A stretch of 64,000 bases of DNA from Coxiellaceae bacterium (GCA_011523685.1 WTGG01000011.1:1-64000), one strand, 5' to 3'. Positions 35,577-45,980 are shown, counted from the stretch's first letter. Numbers and translations: made by a program. Notes: generated from the sequence alone by a model not told the origin.

Positions 35577-37502
35577 ATGTCCGTATCAGCAGATGCTCAA
35601 ACCACTGACGCTCAAACACATGTATTTGAAGCAGAGGTAACACAATTATTAGATTTAGTAGCCAATGCCTTATATAGCAATAAAGAAATTTTTCTAAGAG
35701 AGCTTGTATCGAATGCCTCTGATGCAGCGGATAAATTACGTTATGAGGCGCTAGCTGACGGTGCTTTATACGAAGGTGACTCGGATTTAAAGATTTGGAT
35801 TGATTTTAATGCGGACCATAAAACGGTTACGATTCGTGATAATGGTATCGGTATGAGCCTTGATGATGTGGTCGAGAATTTAGGAACCATTGCTAAATCA
35901 GGTACGCGTGCGTTCCGTGAAATGTTAACGGGCGATAATGCTAAAGATTCACAATTGATTGGACAGTTTGGTGTTGGTTTTTATTCAGCATTCATTGTGG
36001 CAGATAAAGTGGTTGTTAAAACGCGTAAAGCAGGCATGACAGCTGAGCAAGGTGTTCACTGGGAGTCAGATGGTAAAGGGGAGTACACGGTCAAGCATGT
36101 GACCAAGCAACAACGTGGTACTGAGATCATTCTTTATGTGAAAGAAGATCAAGAAGAGTACCTAGATGGATATCGTTTACGAACCATCATTCAGAAATAC
36201 TCTGATCATATTCTTTTGCCAATTTGTATGCCTAAAGCAGAAACAGAAGATGATAAGAAAAAGAAAGAGAGCGGTGAAATTGTTGTTCCTGAAGAAGAAG
36301 TAGTTAACCAAGCGAATGCTTTGTGGACGCAGTCAAAAAGCGACATTAATGATGAGCAATACCAAGAACTTTATAAGCACATCTCTCATGATTATGAAAA
36401 CCCATTAGCTTGGGCGCACAATAAAGTTGAAGGTAGTGTTGAGTACACCAGTCTACTTTATATTCCTGCACGTGCCCCATTTGATTTATGGGATCGTGAT
36501 CACAAGCGTGGTTTAAAACTCTATGTTAAGCGTGTTTTCATCATGGATGATGCCGAACATTTTATGCCGATGTACATGCGTTTTGTAAAAGGTATAGTCG
36601 ATTGCAGTGACCTACCGTTAAATATTTCACGTGAGCTTCTTCAGACGAATGCCTCTATTGATAAAATTCGAAATGGCTGCGTCAAGCGTGTATTAAGCAC
36701 GTTGGAAAGAATGGCAGACAATGATGCTGAGCAATATGCAAAATTTTGGAAAGAGTTCGGCCAGGTGTTAAAAGAAGGTCCTGCCGAAGATGCTCAAAAT
36801 AAAGATCGAATAGCTGAGTTACTACGTTTTAATTCAACGCATGCTGATAATGAATCACAAGAAGTTTCTCTCGCAGCTTATGTTAGTCGTATGGATAGCA
36901 AGCAGAAGCATATTTACTATGTAACTGCAGATACCTATATGGCAGCTAAAAATAGCCCATTATTAGAAGTCTTCCGTAAGAAAGATATTGAGGTCTTATT
37001 GCTTTCAGATCGAGTGGATGAGTGGTTGGTGTCGCATTTGCATGAGTTTAAAGGCAAACAACTTAAATCGGTTTCACAGGGTAGTTTAGATCTAGGTGAC
37101 TTAGAAGATAAAGAAACGCAAGAGCAACAAAAGCAAGAAGAGAAAGTATTCAAAGATACGACTTCTGCGATTAAAAAAGCATTAGGTGATGCTGTAGAAG
37201 ATGTGCGTGTGACGCACCGTTTAACTGATTCACCGGCTTGTGTTGTGTATGGTGATCAAGGTATGACAGGTCATATGCAGCGTTTGTTGCAAGCTGCCGG
37301 TCAAGCTTTCCCAGAATCAAAGCCAATTCTAGAGCTTAATCCAACGCATCCATTAATGTTAAAAGTGAAAGATGAAACGGATAAAGAAAAACTATCTCGT
37401 TGGTCACAAGTATTATTGAACCAAGCTTTATTAGCGGAAGGTGAGCAATTGAAAGACCCTTCAGCTTTTGTTAAAGAGTTGAATTTATTATTGTTAGGAT
37501 AG
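35577..37502 (+). CDS. htpG: molecular chaperone HtpG (Hsp90)
   Basis: An ATP-driven dimeric cytosolic chaperone. The 641-residue protein shows the GHKL ATPase motifs: [18 protein letters not shown] near 35, IRDNGIGMS near 85, [11 protein letters not shown] and [18 protein letters not shown] near 125. The middle domain has [20 protein letters not shown] and [12 protein letters not shown] with the catalytic-loop Arg. The C-terminal dimerisation domain is complete, ending [14 protein letters not shown]. The usual length is 620-640. It has its own sigma-32 promoter and terminator, so it is a single-gene heat-shock unit. Confidence 0.98.
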   Translation: MSVSADAQTTDAQTHVFEAEVTQLLDLVANALYSNKEIFLRELVSNASDAADKLRYEALADGALYEGDSDLKIWIDFNADHKTVTIRDNGIGMSLDDVVENLGTIAKSGTRAFREMLTGDNAKDSQLIGQFGVGFYSAFIVADKVVVKTRKAGMTAEQGVHWESDGKGEYTVKHVTKQQRGTEIILYVKEDQEEYLDGYRLRTIIQKYSDHILLPICMPKAETEDDKKKKESGEIVVPEEEVVNQANALWTQSKSDINDEQYQELYKHISHDYENPLAWAHNKVEGSVEYTSLLYIPARAPFDLWDRDHKRGLKLYVKRVFIMDDAEHFMPMYMRFVKGIVDCSDLPLNISRELLQTNASIDKIRNGCVKRVLSTLERMADNDAEQYAKFWKEFGQVLKEGPAEDAQNKDRIAELLRFNSTHADNESQEVSLAAYVSRMDSKQKHIYYVTADTYMAAKNSPLLEVFRKKDIEVLLLSDRVDEWLVSHLHEFKGKQLKSVSQGSLDLGDLEDKETQEQQKQEEKVFKDTTSAIKKALGDAVEDVRVTHRLTDSPACVVYGDQGMTGHMQRLLQAAGQAFPESKPILELNPTHPLMLKVKDETDKEKLSRWSQVLLNQALLAEGEQLKDPSAFVKELNLLLLG

Positions 37503-37527
37503 AGCCGTCCTTAATACTAGAATTGAG

Positions 37528-37556
37528 AAAAAAGCCCTCTTTTGAGGGCTTTTTTA
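37528..37556 (+). terminator. terminator of htpG
   Basis: AAAAAGCCCTC, loop TTTT, GAGGGCTTTTTT. A perfect stem with a T-run, 26 bases after the htpG stop. Confidence 0.93.
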
Positions 37557-37589
37557 GTGATGGATTAATATAACGGATGATCAGTTTTT

Positions 37590-39485
37590 ATGTGGCGGTG
37601 GTATCTTGGTTTAAGTGCATTATGCAGTATTCCTGTGGTTTATGCGGTTGTGATATTGCCTGATATTGTCGTGACTGCCGCTAAGCCATCAGCTAGTAGT
37701 GATGTGTCTGGTTCCACAGAGGTAAGTGATGATGACACTGATGCAGCAGAGTCTATTGGTCACCTTCCTGGTGTTGTTGTGACGCAAATGACGGGTTCTG
37801 GAAGTGATGCTAGTGTGTCTGTGCGTGGTTTTGGTGGCGATGCTAGTGGTAACTCGGTATTGGTTATTAATGGAATGAGTCAAGTGAATGCTTCACAGAC
37901 TACGATGATACCCAATAGTATGTCCCCTTTTAATATTCAAAGTATTGAGTTGCTAGAGCAATCGGATGGTGTTTTATATGGAAATCATGCTGTCGGCGGT
38001 GTTATTAACATAAAGACTATACCGGTTTCTGAACAATCCAATGGTCTTTCAATGGGTTTGGGTAGTTATGACACTTATCGTTGGGATGCACAGGTTAAGG
38101 CAGATCATGGTCCTTGGAGTGTCGTAACATTGATTCAGACGATTCATTCAGATAATTACCGTGATCATAATGCATGGGATAACGCAGATATGCGAACAAC
38201 ACTTGCATATGACACGGATTATTCTCACTGGGAATGGATGGTTAATGCAGGTGACGAATCATTGCAGTTGCCCGGAGCCCTGTCAGAGGAGCAATTGAAT
38301 CAAGATCGTCAACAAGCTGATAGTTCATTAAATAATATGAATAGGCATCCTGTTAATTCATCTTTAAAAGGAGAATCATCGATTGGTGAGGATTGGCTTC
38401 TTCACACGCAATTACAGTGGTCAGATGTTCAAGAGGATGGGTATCAAGGGATTCCTTATACGAGTGACGGTGATGTTTTTCAGTGGCGAGAGACATTAGA
38501 AAGTCGTTATCCAGTATGGATGGGAAGTGCTTGGCTTGGAGGTTTGGAGGTATTAACCAGTCAGTACCAATATGATATGACGGGCTATCATCCCAATTCC
38601 GATGAAGATATGCTGGCTTTTTTTGCTCAGAGTAGTACGCCCATCAAGGATAAGACAACATTAATTATTGGTGGACGTGCGGCATGGAATCAACTTAATG
38701 CTGCTCAATCAGAGCAACAATGGTCAAGTAATGATGCGGTTACCGCTTCTACAATAGCTGTGTGTTATGCGCTTTCAGATAAGAGTCATGTCTCACTAAG
38801 GCGAGCTACAAGTTTTCGATTTCCAACAACGGATGAGTTAGCATGGACACAAAATGGAGAACCTTTAAAAACACAAACAGGCACTTCTTATGAAATACAT
38901 TGGCAAGATAAACAGACTGACTGGGACAGTGATATTGGTGTTTATGACTTATCTTTAGATAATGAAATTTTATATGTGCCATATCAGGATTCCTTATATT
39001 ACGGGTATAACGAGAATTTACCGCCTACGCAAAGACTAGGTGCCCATATGATGTTGCGATACCATTGGTCTTCACGATGGGAGTGGTTAGGACGTTATGA
39101 CTGGGTAAATGCAACCATTACTGAAGGGCAGGATGATGGTAACAAGATTCCTTTTGTTGCAGAAAATCAGTGGTTAGTGGGAGTGACATACTTTCCATCA
39201 TCATTATGGCGAATGGGTGTTCAATATCGCTATATGGGGCAGCGATATGCGATTGGGGATGTCGATAATACTCTTAATCAAGAGCCTAGTTATGGTTTGT
39301 TGGATGCGACACTTGCTTATCATCATCATGATTTTCGTACCAGCCTATCTTTGAAGAATATTACTGCAGTTAAATACAATATAGCTGCTGTAGAAAGTAC
39401 TAATGCGGATGGTGGTATGTCAGTTTATTATTATCCAGCGCCGCGCTTTACAGTAATGTGGAGCTTGGTTTATCAGTTGGATTAG
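37590..39485 (+). CDS. TonB-dependent outer-membrane receptor, BtuB-like
   Basis: A 631-residue outer-membrane transporter. The signal peptide is residues 1-19 (LSALCSIPVVYA). A TonB-box-like DIVVTAAK is at about 24-31. The plug domain follows, with HLPGVVVTQMTGSGSDASVS, VSVRGFGGDAS, LVINGMSQVN and SIELLEQSDGVLYGNHAVGG, and then a 22-strand barrel to the end. The layout is like BtuB and related receptors for cobalamin or metal chelates. There is no nearby TonB, ABC importer or cobalamin gene, and no room upstream for a cobalamin riboswitch, so the ligand is open. The last residues (WSLVYQLD) lack the usual terminal Phe. The convergent MFS gene ends two bases after this stop. Confidence 0.85.
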   Translation: MWRWYLGLSALCSIPVVYAVVILPDIVVTAAKPSASSDVSGSTEVSDDDTDAAESIGHLPGVVVTQMTGSGSDASVSVRGFGGDASGNSVLVINGMSQVNASQTTMIPNSMSPFNIQSIELLEQSDGVLYGNHAVGGVINIKTIPVSEQSNGLSMGLGSYDTYRWDAQVKADHGPWSVVTLIQTIHSDNYRDHNAWDNADMRTTLAYDTDYSHWEWMVNAGDESLQLPGALSEEQLNQDRQQADSSLNNMNRHPVNSSLKGESSIGEDWLLHTQLQWSDVQEDGYQGIPYTSDGDVFQWRETLESRYPVWMGSAWLGGLEVLTSQYQYDMTGYHPNSDEDMLAFFAQSSTPIKDKTTLIIGGRAAWNQLNAAQSEQQWSSNDAVTASTIAVCYALSDKSHVSLRRATSFRFPTTDELAWTQNGEPLKTQTGTSYEIHWQDKQTDWDSDIGVYDLSLDNEILYVPYQDSLYYGYNENLPPTQRLGAHMMLRYHWSSRWEWLGRYDWVNATITEGQDDGNKIPFVAENQWLVGVTYFPSSLWRMGVQYRYMGQRYAIGDVDNTLNQEPSYGLLDATLAYHHHDFRTSLSLKNITAVKYNIAAVESTNADGGMSVYYYPAPRFTVMWSLVYQLD

Positions 39486-39487
39486 GG

Positions 39488-40747
39488 TTACGTTGCTTTA
39501 TTAACTTGCTTGGTGAGTAAAGCACATATCACACTGACAGCGAATAGACATGGCATTAAAATGAATGCACGATGAAAATCTGTTACATCAAATGCGCTGA
39601 GGGTGGTTGCCGAAGCATGCCCAATTTGTAATAGATATCCAAATAATGGTTGTGATAACGCACCGATGGTTACTAGTGTTAAGTTAATAACACCAATAGC
39701 AAGGCCGCTGATGTCATGAGGTATTTGTGATTTGAGTAAGTCGGTTCCCGTAGAAAGAGTGCCTGCACAAAATCCCAGTATAAAGAACAGTATTTGTACT
39801 ATGGTGATATTGCTAGGCTGTTGGCTTAGTATAAGAGCACTAATGAAAATAATGACAGCTGAGGTTACCATAATGATTTTATTTTTATTGTGAGTGTGTG
39901 TGGTTAGAAATCCAAAAAATATAAAGCCAAAGATGCCGCCAACAAAGATGGTGCTAGCTATTGATGTTGCCTGTATGAGAGATAAGTTATAAGTGCCTTG
40001 TAAGTATGGGATACCCCATAAGGCAGCCAGTGTATCAAAGCTGCAATAGAGTGTTGCCACGTAAACACCAATAAACCAAACTTGTGGGCGTTTTATAATT
40101 AAACATAAATTATGTAGGGTAGGTTTTTTGAGGAGTTCGATGTCAGAGTGAGATTTTGTTTTATTGCTAGAAATTGGGAAGTCTTTTATAAATAGACTAA
40201 TTAAAATAGCAATAAATCCGCCACATAAAGATAGGTACATAATGATTTGTCGCCAGGTTAATAATTCAATAATATGACTCATGATATTTTCACCAAATAC
40301 TGCGCCAAGCATTCCCACCATATTGACTAAGCCACACATGAGTGCAAATTGTTTTTTGGGGAACCAATTGATGATTAATCGCAAACAGCATATATAACCA
40401 AAGGCTGATCCTAGGCCGATCAAACCTCTATTAATTTGAGCCCAATAAAGGTGGTGAGCCATTGAGAAAAATAAACCTCCTAGGCTACAGATAATGCAGG
40501 CGATTAATAAAGGACGTTTGGGTCCATAGCGATCTGCGAGCATACCAACAGGAACTTGAAAGACGGCGTAAACATAGAAGTAAATTGCGCTCAGATTTCC
40601 AAGCATTTCAGCATTAACTTGAAAACTTTGCATGAGGTCGCTGACCATCACAGATGGTGCAATGCGATGTATGTATTCATAAAGATAGTAAATGACAGCA
40701 ATCATCCAGATAAACCATGCGCGAGAACGGTTAGTATTATGTGTCAT
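39488..40747 (-). CDS. MFS transporter
   Basis: A 419-residue major-facilitator protein with about twelve membrane helices. The N-terminus WFIWMIAVIYYLYEYIHRIA is followed by PSVMVSDLMQSFQV and the motif A loop GMLADRYGPKRPLL near 70, and RGLIGLGSAFGYICCLR in helix 4. Proteins with this YEYxxRIAPSVM start are common in Legionella- and Coxiella-type bacteria and are generally annotated as MFS transporters of unknown substrate. It is convergent with the TonB receptor, two bases apart, and alone on its strand. Confidence 0.85.
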   Translation of the reverse strand: MTHNTNRSRAWFIWMIAVIYYLYEYIHRIAPSVMVSDLMQSFQVNAEMLGNLSAIYFYVYAVFQVPVGMLADRYGPKRPLLIACIICSLGGLFFSMAHHLYWAQINRGLIGLGSAFGYICCLRLIINWFPKKQFALMCGLVNMVGMLGAVFGENIMSHIIELLTWRQIIMYLSLCGGFIAILISLFIKDFPISSNKTKSHSDIELLKKPTLHNLCLIIKRPQVWFIGVYVATLYCSFDTLAALWGIPYLQGTYNLSLIQATSIASTIFVGGIFGFIFFGFLTTHTHNKNKIIMVTSAVIIFISALILSQQPSNITIVQILFFILGFCAGTLSTGTDLLKSQIPHDISGLAIGVINLTLVTIGALSQPLFGYLLQIGHASATTLSAFDVTDFHRAFILMPCLFAVSVICALLTKQVNKAT

Positions 40748-40902
40748 GATGTAAATCCATTTACTTTGAAATATTGTTAAAACTCTATCATAGACCGTAT
40801 TGATTAATCAGGTTAGTGAAAACTATGTCTTTTTGGATAGTAGTTATCAATGTTTAGTGGGTAATGCTAGTGGGTATGGTGTTTGAATTGCTTGAGAAGT
40901 TT

Positions 40903-41664
40903 TTAAGTTCGTTGGGTAATCGCTCTTTGTAAGGCAGAAGGTAAGAATTGATAGCATCGTGAAAGCCAGTGCATGGGCCAAGGAAAGATAATACAGTGTT
41001 TCTTTTTGCTGAGTTTTTTTTGAATATATAGAGCAGCTTGAGTGGCCGACATCATAAATGGCATCGGGAATTGATTGTGATCAGTGAGCGGTGTTTTGAT
41101 CCATCCTGGGCATAGAACGCTGACTGTAATGTGTGATGTGGCCAGTTTGCCTTGTAATGATTTGCCATAATGAAGAAGAGCAGCTTTTGCAGAACCATAC
41201 GCCGCTGAACTGCCAGTAGGAATGAGTGCGTTGATTGAGCTCATAATCACAATATGTCCAGATTGACGTTGTTGCATGTGGGGGATGAGTGGGTGGATAG
41301 TATTTAATGTGCCATTGAGGTGGATATTCCACAGTTGCTGTTCAAGATTATTTTGTGATGTTTGTGAGCAGGTTAATTGTGTACTGGAACATCCAGCATT
41401 AGCAATGAGAAGGTCAATAGGTGTTTTGTGATCTTGTTCTAAGAGCCACTCTTTTAAGGTTGATTGGTTAGTAATATCGATACTCTGTGTGACAGTAGAA
41501 GCACCTTTTTCTTCACACTGTTGTTTAACCGTAGTTAATCTCTCAATGTTTCTGCCTAGAAGCAATAGGTGTGTGTTTGGTGTGGCGTAAGCTAAAGCCA
41601 GTGCTTCACCTATGCCGCTACTTGAGCCGGTAATGCAGATGGTTTTATTAGTGCTCATCATCAT
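40903..41664 (-). CDS. short-chain dehydrogenase/reductase
   Basis: A 253-residue NAD(P)-dependent oxidoreductase of the classical SDR type. The cofactor motif ITGSSSGIGEALA (TGxxxGIG) is near 11-23, LIANAGCS (NAG) near 86, catalytic Ser in IVMSSINA near 134, and YGSAKAALLHYGKS (YxxxK) near 150. The C-terminal part has a small hydrophobic stretch. Three consecutive ATG codons at its start overlap the end of folD, so the two are translationally coupled. The substrate is unknown; such proteins act on lipids, sugars or steroids. Confidence 0.88.
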   Translation of the reverse strand: MMMSTNKTICITGSSSGIGEALALAYATPNTHLLLLGRNIERLTTVKQQCEEKGASTVTQSIDITNQSTLKEWLLEQDHKTPIDLLIANAGCSSTQLTCSQTSQNNLEQQLWNIHLNGTLNTIHPLIPHMQQRQSGHIVIMSSINALIPTGSSAAYGSAKAALLHYGKSLQGKLATSHITVSVLCPGWIKTPLTDHNQFPMPFMMSATQAALYIQKKLSKKKHCIIFPWPMHWLSRCYQFLPSALQRAITQRT

Positions 41665-42508
41665 AATGCTCAGCTGATCGCAATGTATTTTCCAGTAAAA
41701 TAGCGACTGTCATGGGTCCGACGCCACCTGGAACGGGTGTGATCCAGCTGGCGCGTTCCTTTGCGGTATCAAATGCTATGTCACCACAAACGCGACCATT
41801 AGGTAGGTGGTTAAAGCCCACGTCAATAACAATGGCTCCCGGCTTAATCCACTCAGATTGAATAACCCCTGGTTTGCCAATGGCGGCGACTAAAATATCA
41901 GCATCTTGGATATGACGTTGTAGCGATTGAGTGAAGCGGTGACAGATAGTGACGGTACATTTAGATAATAGGCATTCTAAGGCCATAGGTCGACCGACAA
42001 TATTGGAAGCTCCAACAATGACCGCATGGGATTTGCTAAGATCACATCCTGTTGACTCGAGTAGCTTCATAACACCGTAGGGAGTGCAAGGTCGCATGGT
42101 GGGTTGGCGTTGGACTAATTGGCCGATATTAAAAGGGTGGAAGCCATCAACATCTTTGTGGTGGTTAATGCGTGATAAGAGTGGGTTAGTCTCTAAAGTC
42201 TGAGGTAAAGGAAGTTGTAATAATATGCCGTGTGTTTCTTTGCGCTGATTAAGTGTCTCAATCAGTGATTCTAGTTCTGTTTGTGAGGTTGTTTCAGGTA
42301 AATCATGTCGTCGCGATAGAATACCAACCTCATCACAGGCGCGTTGTTTATGGCGAACATAGGTGGCTGATGCGGGATTGTCGCCGACTAAAATAACATC
42401 TAGTCCAGGTTGAGTAAGGCCTTGTTTGGATCGATGGGCGACTTTTTGTTTGACGATTTGTTTGATTTGAGAAGCTATTTGGCGTCCGTCAATGATATTT
42501 GCCGTCAT
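41648..42508 (-). CDS. folD: methylenetetrahydrofolate dehydrogenase/cyclohydrolase
   Basis: A bifunctional one-carbon enzyme interconverting 5,10-methylene-, methenyl- and 10-formyl-tetrahydrofolate. The 286-residue protein has DNPASATYVRHKQRACDEVG with the catalytic Lys and Tyr, GILLQLPLP near 95, DVDGFHPFNIGQL, the NADP-binding GASNIVGRPMALECLL near 165 and PVPGGVGPMTVAILLENT near 262. The length is normal. It supplies formyl groups to PurN, encoded further along. The 3' end overlaps the SDR gene by 17 bases. Confidence 0.97.
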   Translation of the reverse strand: MTANIIDGRQIASQIKQIVKQKVAHRSKQGLTQPGLDVILVGDNPASATYVRHKQRACDEVGILSRRHDLPETTSQTELESLIETLNQRKETHGILLQLPLPQTLETNPLLSRINHHKDVDGFHPFNIGQLVQRQPTMRPCTPYGVMKLLESTGCDLSKSHAVIVGASNIVGRPMALECLLSKCTVTICHRFTQSLQRHIQDADILVAAIGKPGVIQSEWIKPGAIVIDVGFNHLPNGRVCGDIAFDTAKERASWITPVPGGVGPMTVAILLENTLRSAEHYDDEH

Positions 42509-42613
42509 GAGATATCCTTAGGAGGGTGTTGGTTGTGTCATCTATATGGTGCAGCAGTGTATCAAAAATAGCCCTTAATGTTGAGTGTGTTTAATGCTAT
42601 TGGTGAGTATGGT

Positions 42614-44308
42614 TTATGTGGTTTTTTTAGGATAGATCTGTAGTTTTTGACCGATGTGTATCATGGAAGGATGTTTCAGGTGGTTCCAGCTGGCAATTTG
42701 ATGTGTGCTAACGTGGTAGTGATGAGCGATGGTGGAGATAGACTCGCCTTGATGTACGGTATGGATAATCATTTCATGGCTGAGCTTTGGTTGAAAAGTA
42801 TGCTGTTTCTTCGCTCCTGGTGTGATAGTGAGTTTTTGACCTATTCGAATAAGGTTGTTCGGTAAATGGTTAATCGTTTTTAATTGAGCCGTTGTGCTGT
42901 GGTAGCGTTGAGCTATCGTGCTTAAGGTATCACCTGATTTCACCGTATAAATGACCGCGGATGGTGAGTGTATTGAGCTCGGTGATAGCCAGAGGATGAG
43001 CGTTTGATGGATATGAAGCGGTTGTGTTTTAGATAGATGATTCCAAAAACAAATGGCTGATAAGGTGACATGATAGCGCTGTGCAATGCTTTCGAGTGTA
43101 TCGTGTGCTTGTACGGTATAAGTGACTTTTTGAGGTCCAGGGACATGGTCTTCGGCTATGCTGCCTATTTGTCGAGTGTGTTGAGGGGTTGTTAAGCTGA
43201 GTTCTTTTGTTAGTGGGACAAGTAAGTCCTGGTTAGGGTGAATAATGCTAGAGTGTAGGTTGTTGACGCGCTCTAATACTGAAACACGGGTGTTATAATG
43301 TTTTGCAATTGCACTTAATGTATCGCCAGACTGTACTCGATGATGTTCCCAATGAACTTTTTTATCGGTGTGATGATTCAGATTATCAGTAAAGATGGTA
43401 GCTTTTTCTATGGGTAGTAAGAGTGAGTCGTGGGAGGTGGGGGCTGTGGCGAATCTTCTATAGCCAGGATTGAGTGCTCGAACAGTTTGAGTTGAAACAT
43501 TAGCCAGTTTGGCAATTAATGAAAAATCAATTTGTCCGTTGACTGGTACAGAGGTGAAGTAAGGTGTATTAGCTATGCTTGGTAGCTGTGTGTTGTATTG
43601 TTCTGGATTTTTTATGATTGTAGCCAATGCAAGTAATTTAGGTACATAGATTTTAGTTTGATAGGGTAATGACAATGACCAAAAGTCTGTTGGTAAATGG
43701 GCTTGTTGATTATGGTGAATCGCTTTATTGACGGTGCCTTCACCACAGTTGTACGCAGCGATAGCGAGTAACCAGTCATCAAAAAAATCATGTAAGTAAG
43801 TGAGGTAATCTAGAGCTGCTTTAGTGGATGCGCGAATATCGCGACGACCATCGTACCACCAGTTGATATCAAGGTGAAAACCAGACGCAGTGCCAGGCAT
43901 AATTTGCCATAGGCCTGTTGCTCCTTGGTTGGAATATAGAAAAGGGTTGTAGTTACTTTCAACCATAGGCAGTAATGCCAGTTCTGCAGGCATTTTACGG
44001 ATTTGAGTTTGTTGATAGATATAATATAAGTAAGGTTGTGCGTTATTGGCCAATGTAGGGATGGTGTGTTTGTTTTTGGTATAAAAGGCAATTTGTTTGG
44101 CGATATCCGTTTGTTTGGGGTTGTATGAGATGGTTTCCGTTCGGTTAATGGCTTGCCATAGGTCAGGATGCAGCGTTTTATCAAGCCAGCTTCGCTGTTG
44201 ATTCCCAGAGGCGTGTTGATGGTTTGATGTTGGCGTTGTTGTAGAGCAGGCAGTCAGCGCAATTAGGCTGAGGCTGCAAACTAGTAGTCGTTGCATGTAT
44301 TTTATCAT
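42614..44308 (-). CDS. mltD: membrane-bound lytic murein transglycosylase with four LysM repeats
   Basis: It cuts glycan strands of peptidoglycan from the periplasm. The 564-residue lipoprotein has a signal peptide with lipobox LTAC near residue 21. The SLT domain (about 95-230) has the catalytic glutamate in LPMVESNYNPFLYS, followed by GATGLWQIMPGTASGF and AIAAYNCGEGTVNKAI. The C-terminal half carries four LysM peptidoglycan-binding modules: VQSGDTLSAIAKHYN, VQAHDTLESIAQRYH, VKSGDTLSTIAQRYH and VHQGESISTIAHHYH. E. coli MltD is shorter with fewer LysM copies. ATG 44308 or 44296 could be the start. It stands between gloB and folD; in E. coli, mltD is also beside gloB. Confidence 0.92.
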   Translation of the reverse strand: MIKYMQRLLVCSLSLIALTACSTTTPTSNHQHASGNQQRSWLDKTLHPDLWQAINRTETISYNPKQTDIAKQIAFYTKNKHTIPTLANNAQPYLYYIYQQTQIRKMPAELALLPMVESNYNPFLYSNQGATGLWQIMPGTASGFHLDINWWYDGRRDIRASTKAALDYLTYLHDFFDDWLLAIAAYNCGEGTVNKAIHHNQQAHLPTDFWSLSLPYQTKIYVPKLLALATIIKNPEQYNTQLPSIANTPYFTSVPVNGQIDFSLIAKLANVSTQTVRALNPGYRRFATAPTSHDSLLLPIEKATIFTDNLNHHTDKKVHWEHHRVQSGDTLSAIAKHYNTRVSVLERVNNLHSSIIHPNQDLLVPLTKELSLTTPQHTRQIGSIAEDHVPGPQKVTYTVQAHDTLESIAQRYHVTLSAICFWNHLSKTQPLHIHQTLILWLSPSSIHSPSAVIYTVKSGDTLSTIAQRYHSTTAQLKTINHLPNNLIRIGQKLTITPGAKKQHTFQPKLSHEMIIHTVHQGESISTIAHHYHVSTHQIASWNHLKHPSMIHIGQKLQIYPKKTT

Positions 44309-44354
44309 TCGGCGATCTTACGGGTTATAAGTGACCAATTCAATAGGGTTGGTT

Positions 44355-45143
44355 CTATTTGGGTATAAAATAATCTTTCCATTGCCGGAGTGCTTTAAAC
44401 ACCTCAACGGGGTGTTGCAGTGTGGTGTCAATATAGTCACTGGCAGCTGAAATAACATCGGGGTGGTTGGTTCTTAAAAATGGGTTTGTATTTAGTTCAT
44501 TATTGATACAACTTGGCAGCGAAGGCTGTTTATTTTTTAAACGGCTTTCTACCCAGCTTTGTTTTTCCTGGATAGCTTTATTATTGGGTTCCACGGTCAT
44601 AGCAAAAGCGAGGTTGGCTCGTGTGTATTCGTGGGTGCAGAAAACAGCTGTTTCAGGTGGTAGTTGTGCTAATCGTTGCAGGGAGTCAAAAAGTTGTTGG
44701 TAACTGCCTTCAAAGAGACGGCCACAGCCACTACTAAATAAGGTGTCTCCGCAAAAGAGTAATCGATCATTAACAAATGCGATATGGTCCAGTGTATGTC
44801 CGGGTACAGCCATGACTCTTAATGATAGTGCTTGATCCCAAAAGGATAGGTGGTGCCCTTCTTGTACTTGTTGTTGACGTGGGTTGATAGATTCATCATC
44901 AGGGAAAGGTGTGTATAAATTAGCATTCGGGAATTCTTCAAGAAGAGACTGTATCCCTGCTGTGTGGTCGAGGTGATGATGTGTAATTAGGATATCAGTT
45001 AAGGTGAGTTCTTCAGTATTTAGCACCTCTAAAACTGCAGTTGCGCATCCAGGGTCTACTAAAATGGCTTGTTTACGTTGAGCGTGTTTAATCATCCAAA
45101 TGTAATTATCTTGCAGTGCAGGTATTGCCTGAACGGTCTGCAT
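44355..45143 (-). CDS. gloB: hydroxyacylglutathione hydrolase (glyoxalase II)
   Basis: It hydrolyses S-lactoylglutathione to lactate and glutathione in methylglyoxal detoxification. The 262-residue metallo-beta-lactamase-fold protein starts QTVQAIPALQDNYIWMI. It has the metal motif ITHHHLDHTAGI near 55, VPGHTLDHIAFV near 114, LFCGDTLFSSGCGRLFEG near 130 and FCTHEYTRANLAF near 170. The C-terminal helical domain with the basic stretch (EKQSWVESRLKNKQPSLPS) is complete. Gene order gloB-mltD is shared with E. coli. It is divergent from a methyltransferase gene. Confidence 0.97.
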   Translation of the reverse strand: MQTVQAIPALQDNYIWMIKHAQRKQAILVDPGCATAVLEVLNTEELTLTDILITHHHLDHTAGIQSLLEEFPNANLYTPFPDDESINPRQQQVQEGHHLSFWDQALSLRVMAVPGHTLDHIAFVNDRLLFCGDTLFSSGCGRLFEGSYQQLFDSLQRLAQLPPETAVFCTHEYTRANLAFAMTVEPNNKAIQEKQSWVESRLKNKQPSLPSCINNELNTNPFLRTNHPDVISAASDYIDTTLQHPVEVFKALRQWKDYFIPK

Positions 45144-45227
45144 GGGTGTTCCTCAAGTATTAATTGGTGTTAACATTGTATATATATTCAGTGGCGAGTC
45201 TAGCGATATTCAAGCGGTGAGACAGTG

Positions 45228-45980
45228 ATGGAAGACTTTTTTGTAACAATGGATTATTGGTATCAGCGCAATCCTGGACTGTTACTGTTAGAGCAAGAGC
45301 GCGAGGTACTATCCGCATTATTGTCACAAAAGTTGGGTGATGTGATTATTCAGTGTGGCGGACCCAGTGATTTACAGTTAATTGCAGATAGCCCTATTCC
45401 ACATCAATTTTATTGTGCATTGGATACATTAAGAACTTATGTGTCTCAGGATGTGATTGTCGCTGATCAAACTGCACTGCCATTTTTGCCAGGATCTATC
45501 GATGTTGCTGTTGTGGCGCATTTATTGAGCTTTGTGAAGCAGCCGTTTGATTTTCTTCAGCAGCTATATACTTCGTTAACGCCAGACGGTCAGTTATATG
45601 TGCTGGGTTTTAATAGTCGCAGTTTGTGGGGTGTTGCGTCACTATTATCAGCGGATAAAGGCTACCCATGGTGTGGCCACTTTTATCCTATCTCTCGAGT
45701 GGTGTCATGGCTTCGAACCTGTGGGTTTCATGTGGTCATACAGAAGACAGTTTGCTATAGGCCGCCTGTGGGTGATGCAGATTTATGGAAAAAATTATTA
45801 TTTATCGAGGCATTGGGGCGTATGTGTTGCCCTAATTTTGGCGGAGCTTATCTTATTTTAGCGCAAAAGTGTGAATCAACATTAACTCCTATGCGCTCTT
45901 CGTGGACGTCTTCTGAGGTGCTGGTATCTGGTGTTTGTACAGAGACAAGAGTGATACATGTCCCTCACGAGCATCATTAA
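45228..45980 (+). CDS. class I SAM-dependent methyltransferase-like protein
   Basis: A 250-residue protein with a Methyltransf_11-type pattern: VADQTALPFLPGSIDVAVVA (acidic loop and motif IV) near 83 and LYTSLTPDGQLYVLGFNSRS (post-motif) near 120. The glycine-rich motif I is weak, reading VIIQCGGPSDLQLI instead of the usual ExGxGxG. Many gammaproteobacteria have a methyltransferase divergent from gloB, so position supports the call. The substrate is unknown. GTG at 45225 directly precedes the ATG chosen here; no good ribosome site distinguishes them. Confidence 0.78.
   Translation: MEDFFVTMDYWYQRNPGLLLLEQEREVLSALLSQKLGDVIIQCGGPSDLQLIADSPIPHQFYCALDTLRTYVSQDVIVADQTALPFLPGSIDVAVVAHLLSFVKQPFDFLQQLYTSLTPDGQLYVLGFNSRSLWGVASLLSADKGYPWCGHFYPISRVVSWLRTCGFHVVIQKTVCYRPPVGDADLWKKLLFIEALGRMCCPNFGGAYLILAQKCESTLTPMRSSWTSSEVLVSGVCTETRVIHVPHEHH

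Noticed and set aside
37503-37589. Cobalamin riboswitch before the BtuB-like receptor
   Set aside because: Only 87 bases separate it from htpG and most are the htpG terminator; there is no room for the riboswitch.
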